Shown: positions 63,501-64,000 of the stretch, one piece after another
How the letters are laid out: each line of letters starts with the position of its first letter
Position numbering within the stretch: position 1 is the stretch's first letter
Source of the DNA: Streptomyces ardesiacus
GTDB lineage: Bacteria > Actinomycetota > Actinomycetes > Streptomycetales > Streptomycetaceae
Assembly (NCBI RefSeq): GCF_003112575.1
Contig: NZ_BEWC01000002.1
Span: 62,001 to 126,000, forward strand
Direction: 5' to 3'
Length of the DNA: 64,000 bases
Made by a program: the position numbers and the translations under genes
The notes under the pieces: generated by a model
What the model saw: the letters and a program-made list of their open reading frames with translations, nothing else
Told to the model about the DNA's origin: nothing
Database searches by the model: none

Positions 63501-63604
63501 ACCTCGTCGCACGCAGCGGGGCGCGCGGTGTGCCGCCGCGCACCGAGGCGCTGCTCGACGAACTGCTGCCGACCTGGCGCGAGGGCGTCGCCGCCGCCGG
63601 ATGA
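60587..63604 (+). CDS. Membrane-anchored LysM / winged-helix / BTAD regulator
   Basis: 1005 residues. Ser/Arg-rich N-terminus, three TMs (starting AFLALVVLLVLVAGVPLALA, FLSILTVVVWLAWAQFTACV and LLARQLVAALLLVGATAASL), a Gln/Ala-rich coiled stretch, a LysM-like domain (~218-285, SLWEVAERHLGDG...LIRPGWIMEMP), a Pro-rich spacer, and a fourth TM (~370-392). A large cytoplasmic region follows, with a SARP/AfsR-type winged helix (~750-840, GVHPRVLSSALWPRGV) and a BTAD helical domain (~845-1001). Topology puts LysM outside and the DNA-binding part inside. Stop overlaps the peptidase gene, so it belongs to the Tad locus. Confidence 0.78.
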   Translation: MPRRRSTSSSSSTAPPAPSAPRNRTPQPVRVRRRTFGDFVKAFLALVVLLVLVAGVPLALATQIGWPFPDGAPGLDWLQREITVHTFLSILTVVVWLAWAQFTACVLVEVKAAVSGVGVPGRVPGSGPSQLLARQLVAALLLVGATAASLTPGLSQLGQSLEGNQKPAVAAAQQTPGLFAQQQEQAAATAGALAEQAGQAGQAAARADGGAAAAHGDTKYYRIQPPEGRHHDSLWEVAERHLGDGRRYKEIFELNKDRVQPDGSRLSEASLIRPGWIMEMPGDARGGELVEMPDEAPNVSEQVQQQISDYAKTGDHAQGGGAQGAGDAQVSLPEQRPAPAPANPVTPATPVPGTGQEHATPAAGQAEDSFGLPEALLASPLLAAGLLGALGRRRRQALWQSALGAVGGRRGMEPPTPTGDAQDVQDALLVGADPEGVRLLDRSLRGLAASLTAESRPLPVVYAAWMSGNGDLHLQLAQPAGKPPAPWQQGQDQTFWMLARADAEGYEDAETAAPYPGLVSLGTMDDSRLLLNLEAVPGIVSLSGTEADRAAVFASVAAELATNGWSDRMTITLVGFGDDLTPLAPNRIRHLDGFEDLFETMSAETRQRRGALGAAGHDSVLTGRTGPAQHTRWAPHLVLCAAQPSDEQAVQLAELAADAGRLGIGYLVGTGGADLPGAAWEMEITGEGRLLAPLLGLELDAQSLPVAQRRAVVELFTDADPDSGPGSGPEGGPGRTGHTPPFLVDISEQGRPAVYARLVGPYEIIGLDAPDGERSALLHEALALLLLHREGVHPRVLSSALWPRGVTADVRDALLERLRAWLGTDPDGTPRLADDATGRLVLAKSVVSDLDVLRSLYYEATQGRGVDSRQVRGRLLTDALVLVRGPLLADRPEGRYRWLTHEIVDAQLPLLVADTGLALSEFHLEKNRAEKAIEALNAALRTAPADERLWHELLRATHTTGDPGRLRALAADLVARSGARGVPPRTEALLDELLPTWREGVAAAG

Positions 63605-64000
63605 GCATCGCGACCGGCCTCGACAGCGACCTCGTGGTCGTCCTCGTCGCCGCGCTCTGGGGCGCGGCCACGGGTGCGCTGCTGCCGCTTGCCGCCTACC
63701 GGTTCTCCGCCCCCTCCGGGGAGGCGTGGCGCGAGCGGTGTCCGGGCGGTCATCCCGTACGCGGCTGGCTCGGCCGGGCGCGGTGCGGACAGTGCGCGGC
63801 CGGCGAGTCCGGGCACTCCGGAGAGTTTGGTCGCTCTGAGCAGTCCGGTCACTCCGGCGAGTCCGGTCGCTCCGGGCAGCCCGGTCACTCCGGCGAGTCC
63901 GGTCACTCCGGGGAGTCCCACCGTCCCGGCCGGTCCGGCCGGGAGCCCGGTCAGCCCCGCCGGTCCGCCGACGCCCGCTACGGCCCCCGCACCGCACCCC
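63601..64000 (+). CDS. Prepilin peptidase (A24 family), 3' truncated by window edge
   Basis: N-terminal 133 residues. ATG 63601 overlaps the regulator stop. A hydrophobic N-terminal helix (LVVVLVAALWGAATGALLPLAAY) is followed by a Cys-containing stretch (WRERCPGGHP, then RARCGQC) where A24 peptidases carry their CxxC motifs. A Ser/Gly/His repeat insert (residues 70-105) follows, and the frame continues beyond the window. Catalytic Asp residues lie outside the window, so the call rests on the N-terminus and the Tad context. It would cleave Flp and the TadE/F proteins. Confidence 0.65.
   Translation, partial: MSIATGLDSDLVVVLVAALWGAATGALLPLAAYRFSAPSGEAWRERCPGGHPVRGWLGRARCGQCAAGESGHSGEFGRSEQSGHSGESGRSGQPGHSGESGHSGESHRPGRSGREPGQPRRSADARYGPRTAP
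63808..63915 (+). repeat. 18-bp minisatellite inside the prepilin peptidase gene
   Basis: Six tandem in-frame 18-bp units encode SGHSGE, FGRSEQ, SGHSGE, SGRSGQ, PGHSGE, SGHSGE; degenerate units continue after it. The 9-bp half unit TCCGG(T/C)(C/G)A(C/G) is itself repeated. Confidence 0.8.

Overview
The window is high-GC actinobacterial chromosome and almost certainly Streptomyces. Third codon positions are strongly G/C, GTG/TTG starts and 4-bp stop/start overlaps are common, and there are four Ser/Thr protein kinases, the futalosine menaquinone pathway and a Tad pilus locus with paralogous secreted proteins. From memory, the order resembles the S. coelicolor interval holding futalosine genes SCO4490-SCO4494 and SCO4506. 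That comparison was not run.

Left part (1-15 kb): a cytochrome c maturation operon (ccdA 3' part, resB, resC), a stand-alone condensation-type acyltransferase, a membrane protein, a TetR regulator with a paired TTCTAGAA palindrome upstream, and an array of three receptor kinases. The kinases carry ricin-type, LamG-type and ricin-type ectodomains. The first and third are recent duplicates in the catalytic part. A WYL regulator and a VOC protein sit between kinases 1 and 2.

Middle (15-34 kb): menaquinone late steps (UbiD-like decarboxylase, MqnP, UbiX), an Lrp/AsnC regulator, MqnE and, 11 kb further on, MqnA. Between them lie UdgX, a GNAT protein, DUF4229, a Cys-containing leader peptide ahead of a dicarboxylate/amino-acid symporter, and a fatty-acid group (TetR, MaoC-like, FabG4-like, thiolase, acyl-CoA ligase). 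That group shares TTACY-N4-RGTAA palindromes. A methyltransferase, a cold-shock protein and a fourth kinase follow. Several genes here have a -10 hexamer ending 6-8 nt before the start codon, as in leaderless transcripts.

Right part (34-64 kb): the accessory and most interesting region. An EssC/EccC-like FtsK/SpoIIIE ATPase with ubiquitin-like and degenerate FHA N-terminal domains is coupled to a membrane protein. It faces a WXG100 gene. Next come two large WXG/LXG-type effector-like proteins, each coupled to a small-protein family named X here, and two members of a two-TM family named Y here. Then a complete Tad pilus operon follows (SAF/CpaB, CpaE-like, TadA, TadB, TadC, Flp, TadE-, TadF- and TadG-like). 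Cassettes of a lipoprotein, a secreted Cys/Trp-rich protein and a WXG100 gene flank it on both sides, in mirror orientation. Beyond lie pseudogene remnants of the same families, a membrane-anchored LysM/winged-helix/BTAD regulator, and the start of a prepilin peptidase with an 18-bp minisatellite.

Inference: the EssC-like ATPase may export the WXG100 and effector-like proteins as a minimal type VII-like system without EccB/D/E or mycosin. The mirrored triads suggest that this system, or its substrates, is tied to the Tad pilus. Nothing in the sequence proves that link.
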